Shown: piece after piece, positions 7,759 to 16,714 of the stretch | How the letters are laid out: every line of letters begins with the position of its first letter | Numbering within the stretch: position 1 is the stretch's first letter | Source: a virus | Length of the DNA: 64,000 bases | IMG/VR virus record: IMGVR_UViG_3300024265_000033 | Span: 1-64,000 of that record | Reading direction: 5' to 3' (one strand) | The notes under the pieces: model-generated | Told to the model about the DNA's origin: nothing | Databases searched by the model: none | Seen by the model: only the letters and a program-made list of their open reading frames with translations | Translations under genes and position numbers: made by a program

Positions 7759-10700
7759 TTATTGCAATTCTCCTGTAACCCGAACCCTCTTGATATATGA
7801 TACCATTTTCCACAGCATGTCCTTGGCTACAGCCACATAATACGGGTCGTTGCGAAACCTGTCGTCAATTGTGGAGTAGTCTTCTTCAGTATTCTTGACC
7901 ATGGACTTGATTAAGTCTTCCGGCACGAAAATTCCCGAGTATCGGCATTGATCTACGAGGTCTGAAACGCTCGAATTGGGCTCGTTCCAAGTGTACTCGA
8001 AGCCCTCCATGGACTTGGGAAGAGGTCTTTTTGCATAATCATTTCCCCCGCCTACGCCCCACATATAGAATCCAGCTACCCGGTTCTCTAGGTGATTTTT
8101 GAGCATGTGGTCATATTTACCCTCTTTGTGGGCAGCTTGAGTCTTCTCGGGATTCTTGATATCCCCGTCAAATAGCTCCTTGGCCTGTTTTTGAGTCAAA
8201 GTGAGGTTCGCGCACACGAGGCGGTCAAACATGGCTTTGAGGCTAGAAGTGACAGATCCCCAGTTTGTGGGGCTCAAAACGATAAATCCGTCAGCACGCT
8301 CTAGACGGTCATACACCTTTTCATCATGCATGATATCTCCGAGTTTTTCCCCGGCAGATCCCGGACCGTAGCAGGAGCATTTCCAGTGGCAATGATAGCC
8401 ATTGGCCGTACCTACACAATTCTTGCAATTTCGAATGATTCGGTCCTTGTCAGTGACTTCGAGATCCAACACGTCAATCTCAAGGCCCTCTGGGGCGGCT
8501 TTTCTGAGAGCTTCCACAAGCAACTTTCCTTTAGAGTCTTCGCCCGGGCAAGAGTTTTCGCTGCGTGCTCCGCCCTGAATGAGCATAATGCGTACTGGAG
8601 CAGAATTTGCTTGAATCAAGGCCTCATTCAGATCTATAAGGCTGAGAGCTTTTTTGATCTCATCTTTGGCAAAAATCTGATCCATGATCTTGACTATTTT
8701 TGACTTGTATTCTTTACTTCTAGAATCAGATACGGGAACCCAGCCCCCTGTAGTTTTTTCCAAGGCTCCGCTGAGTTGGGCATATAATTTAGTACGCTCG
8801 TCAAGTAGATCGCCCGTTTTTCCAGCTTTTCCCCCAGTGCCGTAAAGTTTTTGCGAAATATCGCTAATCTTTTCCCGGATTGCCTTAACCTTAGGATCTT
8901 TGACTTTCATGACATCTGGCATGAAAGTATCCATGAATTCTTTCGAAAGTTTCATTTTCTCGGCTCGGTCTAAAGAATAGACTTCAAAAGCTCTGGCAAA
9001 CACTTCTGTAGGCTCTAGGAGGTATCTCTTAAAAGATCGTTCCTCCGTTTGGGTGTAATAATCAGATCCCGTGACTATATCGTGCATTTCAACATACAAT
9101 TTTTGAAGTTCTGTGGGATTTTCTGCGAACTTAGCTTCTTTGAGCATTTCCCCATGACGCCCTCTTCGATCTTTTTCAGTCATAGCGTAATCAATTGCGT
9201 GTCCGATTTCGTGCATGACAGTTTTACTGGCCGCACTGACGTCTTTTAATGCTATGGTTTTTGTAGAATGACTATAAGTTCCGCGAGTAGTTTTTCCGGT
9301 TTTTGCCAAATTGACAGCCTTGAAATTAATAGGGGTTTTGAATTTAATCCCCATATCTTCAATCAATAAATTGCATTCATTTAAGGTTTTTTTGAAACTC
9401 TCTTTTACTTTTTTACTAGACTTTCCGAGATCTACAGAACCAATCATATTGGTTTTTTCGTTGGTTTTGAGATCCACACCTTCTGCGATGTCGCCGGATA
9501 GCTCGGGGTACTCCTTTAGGGCTTTGTCTGAGACGGGCAGGCCTGCCTTTAGGGCTGTTTTGTTTAGGAGATGATGTACGTCTTTGAATCTTTTATTATA
9601 AGTTCTCTTTTTTCTATTAAAATAGTCCGCGCTTTGCGGGCGATCTTTTATGAGTTGCTGAAGCATGGCCTCTTGGTATTCTTTTACAGACATCTTAGTG
9701 TGGTCTATTGCTTCGTTGCCATACACTTTAACTGCAGCTTTATATTTATATTCTAGCTCGGATGGCAGTTTTTTGGGCTCTTCTTTGGGTTTCGGAGCTT
9801 CTTTTTTAGGAGCTTCCGGCTTGGTAAAATCGTGCCCTTTATGCTCATCCGCATGTTCTGTGTGAGTGGGTTCTTTTTTGAACTGCCCCAGCAATTTGCC
9901 GTGATGGGCTCCGCCTACAGCTACCCAACCGTCAACATGTTTGACATACTTTCTACCGCTCCATACGCGCATAGTACCGACAGGCATGGGTTTCTTAGCT
10001 TTATTGAGTAATTCGATTAGTTTTTTTTTTTCTGACTGCTCAGACTTTTGAATGTAGATATTCAAGTCACCTTGAATCTTTGCAGTTTGAAGAATTTCTT
10101 TCAATTCAGAAACGCCATGGGCGTCTTGCTCTTCTCTAGGGCCTTCTTCTTTTGCTTCTTCTTTGGGCTTGCTGATAAAATTTTTGGCCATCAAAGCTGA
10201 AGTCATCGCAGGGAGGGTCATTTTTTTGACTTGAAATACTACTTGTCCGTAATCCCCGGAATACTCATCCATATTCTTGACATACCCATCGTAGATACCA
10301 TCATCTACTTGAGAGGCGATTAACACCCAAGGGCGATCTAGAGGAACTTCCCTTGGAACTTCTGCTAGTTCGAAATCTTTCAAACAATTGTCTAAGTATT
10401 CTAACCACGGACTCTCCTTCATGGCATCCACTTCGATAGCATGATTCGTAGTGTCTATATTGACGCCCGAAAGTTCAGATTCTCCGAGGGATTTTTTAAG
10501 AGCTTTGATCTTCTGTACGCTTCGAGACGTTATCTGGACGGGGCCTGCTAGTTTTTCAGCGGCTTTGATTTTGTCGTGAACCTGTCCCCAAGCACTGTCG
10601 AAAGTTCGGGCTTGTACTATGAATTCTTTCTGGCTCGTTCTATTCCCATTATATTTAATGGTTACAGTAACTTTGTAGTGGTGCCCGTTGACTCGACGCC

Positions 10701-11256
10701 AGTCTCCCGCACCGACTTTGATATACTTTCCGTCCGGAGATATAGTACCGACTGGAGCCTTCTTACCCTTTTCTAAAATATGTGGCAATTCTAAAGTATT
10801 TGCCTTTTTCAGGCCCATGAGTCGCATCTTAGCTTCTAGGAATGATTTCTGGCGATTTTCGCACATAGGTTCTGGTAATCGCTTTTCAATCGGGTACCAT
10901 CTCCATCTCCAAACTTCTTTGTCAGGATCGTGTTGAACGCCTATTTTTTGGTCATCCTTTAGGACAGCCACAAAGCAATGACATACCTTGCCGTTTTTTA
11001 GGTTCGTGATAGGAAGTTCTTTGAGCATTCCGGGAGTCAGTCGTAGGTTTGCTTCCTCGTAGGCCTCTCTGATTGCGGTCTGTTTGGGGGTTTCGCCTAG
11101 ATTCGCTCCGCCCGCAGGGGAGGTGTAGATATCATCTTCCTTGCGTTTTCCCATGAGGAAATGAGTCTTTTCTTTATTGACGACAACAACGGCAGAATAA
11201 AAGGGGGTGTCTTCCCCTTTTTTAAGCTGTTCTGTCAAATCGATAATCTTACTCAC
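7759..11256 (-). CDS. 1165-residue fusion: Nudix hydrolase, zinc metallopeptidase, flavodoxin-like reductase
   Basis: Residues 15-145 hold a Nudix domain with a near-complete Nudix box (G49 x5 E55 x7 REAYEEAN, the usual Gly replaced by Asn), predicted to cleave nucleoside-diphosphate-linked compounds. Two short related modules follow (APVGTISPDGKYIKV near 170 and MPVGTMRVWSGRKYV near 425), then a coiled linker. Around residue 681 there is a zincin motif HEIGH. Residues about 885-1080 look like an NAD(P)H-dependent FMN reductase/flavodoxin (start RIMLIQGGARS, core PTNWGSVTSSLKAMFDR), with an inserted Cys cluster (NCKNCVGTANGYHCHWKCSC). It lies among connector and neck genes, so it may be a virion-associated or ejected protein. 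Catalysis is inferred from motifs only. Confidence 0.75.
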   Translation of the reverse strand: MSKIIDLTEQLKKGEDTPFYSAVVVVNKEKTHFLMGKRKEDDIYTSPAGGANLGETPKQTAIREAYEEANLRLTPGMLKELPITNLKNGKVCHCFVAVLKDDQKIGVQHDPDKEVWRWRWYPIEKRLPEPMCENRQKSFLEAKMRLMGLKKANTLELPHILEKGKKAPVGTISPDGKYIKVGAGDWRRVNGHHYKVTVTIKYNGNRTSQKEFIVQARTFDSAWGQVHDKIKAAEKLAGPVQITSRSVQKIKALKKSLGESELSGVNIDTTNHAIEVDAMKESPWLEYLDNCLKDFELAEVPREVPLDRPWVLIASQVDDGIYDGYVKNMDEYSGDYGQVVFQVKKMTLPAMTSALMAKNFISKPKEEAKEEGPREEQDAHGVSELKEILQTAKIQGDLNIYIQKSEQSEKKKLIELLNKAKKPMPVGTMRVWSGRKYVKHVDGWVAVGGAHHGKLLGQFKKEPTHTEHADEHKGHDFTKPEAPKKEAPKPKEEPKKLPSELEYKYKAAVKVYGNEAIDHTKMSVKEYQEAMLQQLIKDRPQSADYFNRKKRTYNKRFKDVHHLLNKTALKAGLPVSDKALKEYPELSGDIAEGVDLKTNEKTNMIGSVDLGKSSKKVKESFKKTLNECNLLIEDMGIKFKTPINFKAVNLAKTGKTTRGTYSHSTKTIALKDVSAASKTVMHEIGHAIDYAMTEKDRRGRHGEMLKEAKFAENPTELQKLYVEMHDIVTGSDYYTQTEERSFKRYLLEPTEVFARAFEVYSLDRAEKMKLSKEFMDTFMPDVMKVKDPKVKAIREKISDISQKLYGTGGKAGKTGDLLDERTKLYAQLSGALEKTTGGWVPVSDSRSKEYKSKIVKIMDQIFAKDEIKKALSLIDLNEALIQANSAPVRIMLIQGGARSENSCPGEDSKGKLLVEALRKAAPEGLEIDVLDLEVTDKDRIIRNCKNCVGTANGYHCHWKCSCYGPGSAGEKLGDIMHDEKVYDRLERADGFIVLSPTNWGSVTSSLKAMFDRLVCANLTLTQKQAKELFDGDIKNPEKTQAAHKEGKYDHMLKNHLENRVAGFYMWGVGGGNDYAKRPLPKSMEGFEYTWNEPNSSVSDLVDQCRYSGIFVPEDLIKSMVKNTEEDYSTIDDRFRNDPYYVAVAKDMLWKMVSYIKRVRVTGELQ

Positions 11257-11265
11257 TTCCGCTCC

Positions 11266-12120
11266 TTAAATGATATTGATTCTTTGGCCTTGGTAGTAAT
11301 CCCTAAGCTTCCGTACCAAACCTCTGTTTGGGGAATTGATGCTTTCTCCAAATAGTTGCTTTTGAAACTCCTTAACCTTTGCAGAATAACCATGGTTCTC
11401 TGCGGAAGAGGTCGTATTGACATTCTGAGAAAGCCCGTCCAAAGACAAACTTTCGCTGGCAATACCCGCTCCAACAATCAAGTCTCCGGCGATATTCAAA
11501 GCAAAGATAGCCGCCATGAGGCCTATAGCTGCATTGATATCTTTAGGTATCTTACCATCATCGAATCCAGAAATATAGTCAATTTGCCAAACTAATGGCA
11601 CATGTCCATTATTCCTAAAGATTTCAGGGAAATATTGGCCCCCTGCATCAACTGCAAATTGAGAAAGAGTCCCGGCAGTAGGGATGAGCCTAAGGATACC
11701 ATCGTGTCGCTGAAGTTTGTACCATTCAGGAGGATAAGAGAGGATGTTTGCATTAGGATAAACGGCTCGAACTTCTTTCACTTGAATAACAGGGATGTTG
11801 TTCAATTGAAAATAGCCCCACTGCCAGTAGTCGTTTGATTGGAAATCTTTTTCTTCCGCGCCTCCGCCCGGGATAATATCACCTTCGGGAGTGAATGAGG
11901 GTCCAATATGCTCTTGGCGGACGATGGAAATGTCCAAATCGTGCTCAAGTTCCGAGACAGCCATATCAATATAATCTTGAAGAGTATCATCGGGCATTTC
12001 ATTGCCATCATTGTCAACGATCTCAACCCCAAACAAAAATCTGGCTCTTAGCTTTTTAGGCGTAATTAGAGGCTCAGTTCTTTGAATAATTCGATTATCT
12101 CTTACAATACCTTCTGACAT
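11266..12120 (-). CDS. putative head-tail connector/adaptor protein
   Basis: 284 residues. An early helical segment (DDTLQDYIDMAVSELEHDLD) is typical of head-tail adaptor proteins, which dock below the portal. A beta-rich middle (IPVIQVKEVRAVYPNANIL) and a C-terminal helix (GLVRKLRDYYQGQRINII) follow. It starts the neck gene block just before the fusion protein. The family match is by eye. Confidence 0.55.
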   Translation of the reverse strand: MSEGIVRDNRIIQRTEPLITPKKLRARFLFGVEIVDNDGNEMPDDTLQDYIDMAVSELEHDLDISIVRQEHIGPSFTPEGDIIPGGGAEEKDFQSNDYWQWGYFQLNNIPVIQVKEVRAVYPNANILSYPPEWYKLQRHDGILRLIPTAGTLSQFAVDAGGQYFPEIFRNNGHVPLVWQIDYISGFDDGKIPKDINAAIGLMAAIFALNIAGDLIVGAGIASESLSLDGLSQNVNTTSSAENHGYSAKVKEFQKQLFGESINSPNRGLVRKLRDYYQGQRINII

Positions 12121-12123
12121 ACC

Positions 12124-12486
12124 TTACACCTCAAAATAAACTAAAGGAGTTCCTGCAGCACTTCGTTCCTCGTTGAACTTCATAAATACAGGTCGCCCAG
12201 TTAAAACAAAAAAATCTCTTAATTCAATCAACGCCATCAAAGCTCCGCGAGGATCTGTAATCCTCTCATCATCCATGCTCTCATTCATACACTGCATAAT
12301 GGTCAAAAAAGACTCTACTTCTTTGATACGTTCTGCGGACTCTCCTTTTAACTTCTCTTTAATATAGGACAAATCTAACGGTCGGGTTTTAATCACTGTT
12401 AAACTTTTTTCTTTAGAGTCCGTTTTCATATTTCTCATTCCAAAAAGTAACCCTATAATGGCAAAAAATCTCCTTATACGGGCCAC
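12124..12486 (-). CDS. small protein with N-terminal hydrophobic segment
   Basis: 120 residues. The first 17 (MARIRRFFAIIGLLFGM) form a basic-hydrophobic anchor; the rest is a helical soluble domain ending in a beta strand. An internal ATG (MKTDSKEK) could serve as an alternative start lacking the anchor. Lies 3 bases from the connector-like gene. Function unknown. Confidence 0.55.
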   Translation of the reverse strand: MARIRRFFAIIGLLFGMRNMKTDSKEKSLTVIKTRPLDLSYIKEKLKGESAERIKEVESFLTIMQCMNESMDDERITDPRGALMALIELRDFFVLTGRPVFMKFNEERSAAGTPLVYFEV

Positions 12487-12497
12487 TACCTTTCTCC

Positions 12498-12881
12498 TTA
12501 GCAGTCAACAACTACCTTGCTCAATCCGCTCCTAACTAGGCCCTTGGCAATCTCAGTCCCATTTCCTAGCAAATCGATACTAAATGTGAAATTTCCGCTC
12601 AGCATCTCCGCCGTATCCGCAGCGGTGAGAGCCACAGTAGCTAAAGCCCGGTCGTCGGCATTCAATGTGGCTGTTTTTACAAGCGTTCCTGTAGTTGTGT
12701 TAAAAGTGACAGTCATGATCGCAGCCGCAGGCGGCGTGAATCTGATTCCCTCGTCTTGGTCGAAAATCCTCATTTGGAGGGTTTTAGTCTCTCCGGGCTG
12801 AAAAGTCAGAGATCCTATTTCGGTCCAAGAATTGAGAGTCGCGTCACTATTTAGAATTTTAGCAGTTAAGTTCATCGACAA
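12498..12881 (-). CDS. beta-rich virion protein
   Basis: 127 residues of alternating beta strands rich in T, V and A (LATVALTAADTAEMLSGNFT), resembling an Ig-like or decoration domain. A TATAAT box stands upstream at 12914-12919 with the ATG 33 bases later. Sits at the head of the connector group. No specific family is recognised. Confidence 0.55.
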   Translation of the reverse strand: MSMNLTAKILNSDATLNSWTEIGSLTFQPGETKTLQMRIFDQDEGIRFTPPAAAIMTVTFNTTTGTLVKTATLNADDRALATVALTAADTAEMLSGNFTFSIDLLGNGTEIAKGLVRSGLSKVVVDC

Positions 12882-12909
12882 TTCTCCCTTATTTGGTACA
12901 ATATCCTAA

Positions 12910-12923
12910 TCAAATTATAGCAT
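12910..12923 (-). promoter_or_regulatory. late-type promoter with extended -10
   Basis: The minus strand reads AAATGCTATAATTTGA (hexamer 12914-12919), preceded by a C-rich tract. TGn precedes the hexamer. It would serve the gene starting at 12881. Confidence 0.45.
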
Positions 12924-12939
12924 TTTGGGGGTAGGGGGG

Positions 12940-13362
12940 TTAGAACCAACCGGAGATACGACCTATGGTGTATATGGCTCCTGCTACGGCTCCAACACCT
13001 AGGAGGATGTTTTTGGTCATCTTGAACCACTTTCGGGGTTCTTCGAGGCGTTCTATCCGGCCTTGGATGGATTTTTCGGGATTTGGGGAGTCGATACCAA
13101 AGATTTTGGCATCAATTTCTTTTTTAGTGAGTTCATTTTGTGCCTGCAAGGCTCTTGAATAACCTGCGTGTTCGGCCAATTCTTTGTTCTGGATTTCGTC
13201 TTGGGCATGGATTTTTTCGAGTTCGTAGGTCATCTTTTGATCTAAATGGTCAACTTTTTTGTCGAGCTTGGTTACACACTTGCGCGTCTCTTTTTGCTCT
13301 TTGGCAATTTCTTCCAGTAATCTCAGGTAGATATTGCTGTTTTTGTCGTTTTTATCGTCCAC
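12940..13362 (-). CDS. coiled-coil protein with C-terminal membrane helix (XhlA-like)
   Basis: 140 residues. Residues 10-80 are a long heptad coiled coil (CVTKLDKKVDHLDQKMTYEL). After a PRKWFKMTKN turn there is one membrane helix at the C-terminus (ILLGVGAVAGAIYTIGRISG). This is the layout of XhlA-type hemolysin/holin-associated proteins, so a lysis or membrane-adapter role is plausible. A promoter lies at 13381-13399. The assignment is by architecture, not by a diagnostic motif. Confidence 0.6.
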   Translation of the reverse strand: MDDKNDKNSNIYLRLLEEIAKEQKETRKCVTKLDKKVDHLDQKMTYELEKIHAQDEIQNKELAEHAGYSRALQAQNELTKKEIDAKIFGIDSPNPEKSIQGRIERLEEPRKWFKMTKNILLGVGAVAGAIYTIGRISGWF

Positions 13363-13380
13363 TTTGCAAGTCCCTTAAAT

Positions 13381-13399
13381 CCTTACTCTAATTATATCC
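13381..13399 (-). promoter_or_regulatory. late-type promoter
   Basis: The minus strand reads GGATATAATTAGAGTAAGG with the hexamer at 13391-13396, 29 bases before the ATG at 13362. It is almost identical to the site at 41381-41399. Confidence 0.5.
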
Positions 13400-13401
13400 T
13401 A

Positions 13402-13833
13402 TTAAGCCTTTGTGTATTCCAACCAAACTACTGCCGACACGAAAGCGTCATCGCCATTGTAAACATTCCCTATCCAAAAATTAATATTTGTATCATCTAC
13501 GGAATTGATACCAGCGGAATCATTCGCGTTAAAACTGCTATTAACAATTGGAACAAAATCGCCATCGGATTGTTTGAAGGAACCTCCACTATTTACTAGA
13601 GTTTCTATGGTAGATATGCCATGTGCAAAACTGACAATTTGATTCCCTCCCGTAGCCCCAGTAACAATGACTTTTCTAAAGATGGGTTTCCCATCAATCC
13701 ATTTTTTGCCAGTGTCTTCTTCTGAAACAGAAAAAGACACGTCAGATTCTAATACCTCTATGATTTCATCAGATTCATCAGAATTGCTCATTATATTTTT
13801 AAGTCTGCTTTTTGCTCTACTTGATAAACCCAT
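13402..13833 (-). CDS. virion/appendage protein, paralogue of the next upstream gene
   Basis: 143 residues. It shares with the gene at 13843-14262 a helical start (LSSRAKSRLKNIMSNSDESD), the core EEDTGKKWIDGKPIFRKV and the ending LEYTK. The middle is divergent and beta-rich. The pair looks like a tandem duplication, common among fibre or decoration proteins. A helical foot plus a beta-rich sandwich suggests a surface structure. Confidence 0.6.
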   Translation of the reverse strand: MGLSSRAKSRLKNIMSNSDESDEIIEVLESDVSFSVSEEDTGKKWIDGKPIFRKVIVTGATGGNQIVSFAHGISTIETLVNSGGSFKQSDGDFVPIVNSSFNANDSAGINSVDDTNINFWIGNVYNGDDAFVSAVVWLEYTKA

Positions 13834-13842
13834 ATTTTACTC

Positions 13843-14262
13843 CTAAACCTTAGTATACTCTAAAATGACAAAGCCGCCGTCGTGGGCACCTGCGCTACCC
13901 GCATGAACTTGTAAAGTAACTCCAGAAGCGATTATGGCCACTCCCACTACGCCAGTATTAGAATTTGGAATTGGAACGGGCAACATTAATATGTTTGCCC
14001 CATCGTTCACATATCCTCCCACACTTATCAAAGCTTCTATAGTGGAACCTACGGGTTGATGGTTTTGATTATTATTTGCTTGTGCTGGCACGGCAAACAC
14101 TTTTCTGAATATTTTCTTGCCATTGATCCATTTTTTACCCGTATCTTCTTCCTGAAGTTGATAAACCGTATATCCATCCAAAGCTTCCATAAGCTCATCA
14201 GCCTCAGGACCATTGGAAAGTGCGCTTCTTAGTTTGGCTTTAGCGTTTCTTGATAATGACAT
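13843..14262 (-). CDS. virion/appendage protein, paralogue of the downstream gene
   Basis: 139 residues. It carries the shared elements LSRNAKAKLRSALSNGPEAD, EEDTGKKWINGKKIFRKV and the end VILEYTKV. The central part differs strongly from its neighbour, consistent with diversification of a surface-exposed region. ATG and the upstream gene's stop overlap at 14262. Confidence 0.6.
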   Translation of the reverse strand: MSLSRNAKAKLRSALSNGPEADELMEALDGYTVYQLQEEDTGKKWINGKKIFRKVFAVPAQANNNQNHQPVGSTIEALISVGGYVNDGANILMLPVPIPNSNTGVVGVAIIASGVTLQVHAGSAGAHDGGFVILEYTKV

Positions 14263-14540
14263 TATTTCAATACCTCATCATTGTTTTTATCCCATGAAAA
14301 TTTTCCACCAATTCGTACTAAAAAGTAATAGACGAAAGCCACAAATCTCCATTTCAAACTATTCTGAGCCTGCCTATTCATGTGGTCCTGAAATCTAGAG
14401 TCCGCCTCATCTCTAGAATATTTCTTAGTGCCATAATCTAAATCGTGAATTTTACAACTGGCATTGAACTTATTGCTCAAAAGCCGACGTGCCCACCTAG
14501 GCATCCAGTACGGTCCGCAATAATCCTTACGCTTTGCCAT
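14262..14540 (-). CDS. phospholipase A2-like protein
   Basis: 92 residues. The core CGPYWMPRWARRLL followed by ASCKIHDLDYG contains the Cys-x2-His-Asp-x-x-Tyr pattern of the phospholipase A2 active site (catalytic His-Asp on the central helix), and a second helix (DEADSRFQDHM) follows as in that fold. A hydrophobic region (FVAFVYYFLVRIG) near residue 70 may bind membrane. Similar short proteins occur in phages. It could help breach or modify membranes at entry or lysis. Calcium-loop residues are not clear, so activity is unproven. Confidence 0.55.
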   Translation of the reverse strand: MAKRKDYCGPYWMPRWARRLLSNKFNASCKIHDLDYGTKKYSRDEADSRFQDHMNRQAQNSLKWRFVAFVYYFLVRIGGKFSWDKNNDEVLK

Positions 14541-14697
14541 TTTCAGAAGCCTCTTTAGCTTTTTTATCTATGACTTCCTTCATGACTTCATTGACATTTT
14601 TGCCCTTGTCGCTCAACCTAACTTTATTTATGGCCTTGGTTTGTTTCTCACCATTAATGTAAATTTCTCGGTCTTTTCCGTCTATCTTAAACTTCAT
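14527..14697 (-). CDS. 56-residue charged small protein
   Basis: ATG at 14697 overlaps the end of the upstream gene (stop 14687), and the 3' end overlaps the PLA2-like gene by 14 bases. The product begins MKFKIDGKDREIYINGEKQT and continues as a charged helix. It resembles the short beta-hairpin plus helix proteins of phage structural operons. Unknown function. Confidence 0.55.
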   Translation of the reverse strand: MKFKIDGKDREIYINGEKQTKAINKVRLSDKGKNVNEVMKEVIDKKAKEASENGKA

Positions 14698-15160
14698 TGT
14701 ACCGCTCCGTAATCTTAAATTTTACATCGTCCGCGCCCGTACTGAGATATGCCACTCTTAGAAACAAACCTGCTATAACCTGTGAAGCACCGTTAGATGG
14801 AAACTCGGATCTATTTGTTCCGGGATTCACATATTCTGTTCTAACAAATTTTTTGAGTTCTAAAATATCCACTCCTACGGTGAGGCCAAGCCCCTCAAAC
14901 AAACCCATTACGTCATTCTTATCTATAATAGAGAACTCCAAGTAGTCTCCTATGACTGCATTATCACTTAATATTTCGTACCAACCGCCACGCATACACA
15001 TCTCGGTATTGACTTCTTCGTCGAAAAAACTCAAGGCTCCTGCAGTAGCGGTATACAATCTACCCCGCCATACTGGAGTTAATCCTCTAGAATCTTCAAA
15101 GGTAGGAGCTATAACTCCATAGCCATCTGCGTTTTTCTTTGGTATCCATCCTGCGCCCAT
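14687..15160 (-). CDS. virion protein of the appendage block
   Basis: 157 residues, beta-rich with few charged helices (GWIPKKNADGYGVIAPTFED at the start). It follows the 392-residue protein with a stop/start overlap at 15160 and is likely co-translated. The context suggests a baseplate, fibre or head-decoration component. No family is recognised. Confidence 0.55.
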   Translation of the reverse strand: MGAGWIPKKNADGYGVIAPTFEDSRGLTPVWRGRLYTATAGALSFFDEEVNTEMCMRGGWYEILSDNAVIGDYLEFSIIDKNDVMGLFEGLGLTVGVDILELKKFVRTEYVNPGTNRSEFPSNGASQVIAGLFLRVAYLSTGADDVKFKITERYNEV

Positions 15161-16338
15161 TAGAACTCCCTCTCAAAGCCGAAGCCGATAAATCTGAACT
15201 GTGCAATACCAGAAGTTAAATCATCTTGTATGGTCACAGAAATAAAATCGTCTGTAGCAAAAGTACCTTGTTTGAATAATTGGAAGGGTGCAGTGAAGGT
15301 CAATGTTGCCCTAAAATAGTCAGTACCCGAAACATCGAAAAAGTCGAAGTCGCTAGGACCTCTAGAAAAAACACTCGCAAAGTCTTCTGTAGTAAAGATA
15401 TCCGGAAAAGTAACTTCGCTATCTCGGGACCTAATTTTAACCATTACTCCGTTAGTTATTGCTGTATTTTGACTAAGGAATTTGGTAAATTGGATTCCGT
15501 TCCCCAAAGCTTCGAAACGCAAAGAAGTAAAAAATCTCTCTTTATCGGCAGATGCATCAATTGTAAATGTTACAGGAGTTGAAGAACCATCGATTCTCAT
15601 ATCATCAGAACTGCTTACGTCTTCTGCAAATTCAACGATACGACCGGAAACATCGCCTTCCCCGGCTGTAACTGATCCGGAGATTCCCAAAACTCCCAAA
15701 GTCGGATTTGCAGGGTCCCGCGCCAAACTGGTATTTTTTTGTTTTTGCGTGACCGAGTCAAAAGCCCTAGTGGCCACAGTTACTCCTGTGGTCGTGACTA
15801 AAAAGTCATTTGTATTAGGACGCGACCCTCTAGGTCCCGGAGTTCTAGAAGTGATGTACACTGTAACGGCATCTTCGTCAATTCTTCTGGCGAAATAGTT
15901 TAGAGAAAAATTCACATCCCCATTAAGATCTTGAACAATTTTATTACCCAGAGCAGTTTCGTCATTCGCTTCTGAGGCGGTTAGAGTCGTAGTAACATCG
16001 ATTGCAGGGAATTTGACTACGTCATCTCCAGCTAAGATTTGAACCCGAACTGTATCTCCCGAATCCCCTGCCCCTAAAGAGTCTAATTCAGTACCAATAA
16101 AGAACCAAGTATCTGCAATTGGGTCAAAACCTCTTAAACTATTTACAGTTACGTCCGCTTTGGATCTAAGTTTTCGTTCCCCGTCCTCTAAAATTACATC
16201 TGCTTCGTGGACTCCGTCCCCGCCGGTTATTGTGGAACGAACAGTTAATTGGTTCTTGCCTCCGCCGCCAACAACGATATCGACAATTTTGCCGGTTACG
16301 TCAACTATAAATGAGAGAGCTTCTACGATTCTAAACAT
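15160..16338 (-). CDS. large beta-rich virion protein, possible fibre or adhesin
   Basis: 392 residues. A hydrophobic N-terminal segment (IVEALSFIVDVTGKIVDIVV) resembles the helix-plus-glycine anchor of fibre proteins and leads to repeated beta modules with T/V-rich strands and DGSSTP-type loops. The neighbours at 16715 and 18524 look similar in composition. Receptor-binding or decoration is plausible, by context only. Confidence 0.5.
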   Translation of the reverse strand: MFRIVEALSFIVDVTGKIVDIVVGGGGKNQLTVRSTITGGDGVHEADVILEDGERKLRSKADVTVNSLRGFDPIADTWFFIGTELDSLGAGDSGDTVRVQILAGDDVVKFPAIDVTTTLTASEANDETALGNKIVQDLNGDVNFSLNYFARRIDEDAVTVYITSRTPGPRGSRPNTNDFLVTTTGVTVATRAFDSVTQKQKNTSLARDPANPTLGVLGISGSVTAGEGDVSGRIVEFAEDVSSSDDMRIDGSSTPVTFTIDASADKERFFTSLRFEALGNGIQFTKFLSQNTAITNGVMVKIRSRDSEVTFPDIFTTEDFASVFSRGPSDFDFFDVSGTDYFRATLTFTAPFQLFKQGTFATDDFISVTIQDDLTSGIAQFRFIGFGFEREF

Positions 16339-16704
16339 CTAAGTCCTCACATTACTAGTATCTACTGTGTTGATTGTTTTATTGGCATTTCTAGTGACAG
16401 TCGTAGTGACTGTAGAAGCCACAGTCACGCCGTCTTTTAGATACACTTTCTTGGTGACGGAACTTACAAAAGGAGGGGAGGTACGAGCCACATCAATTTC
16501 TAGTAATTTCAGAGTCTTCCCCGAGTCGGTCCAAATAGTAATATTTGTGACTTGAAGATTACCATTTCTAGTAATCTCCTCGAAGCCAATATCGTCCATT
16601 TGCTGATTTATATCAGTAAGAATCGACTGAAGTTCGTCGTTCCTAAAAGAGTTATTCTCGCCTTCCAGATCTTGGCTTACCCTCTTAGAGTTAGTCTGTG
16701 GCAT
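16339..16704 (-). CDS. small beta-rich virion protein with helical N-terminus
   Basis: 121 residues. A charged helical start (RNDELQSILTDINQQMDDIG) precedes strands rich in T and V (VTVASTVTTTVTRNANKT). It is packed between two larger virion genes (stop at 16339, next ATG at 16338). The helix-then-strand layout suits a trimeric fibre or connector subunit, but no family is recognised. Confidence 0.55.
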   Translation of the reverse strand: MPQTNSKRVSQDLEGENNSFRNDELQSILTDINQQMDDIGFEEITRNGNLQVTNITIWTDSGKTLKLLEIDVARTSPPFVSSVTKKVYLKDGVTVASTVTTTVTRNANKTINTVDTSNVRT

Positions 16705-16714
16705 TAGCTACCTC

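Noticed and set aside
10019-10034. Frameshift at the long A run inside the Nudix fusion gene
   Set aside because: The reading frame continues on both sides with coherent sequence, so no shift is needed.
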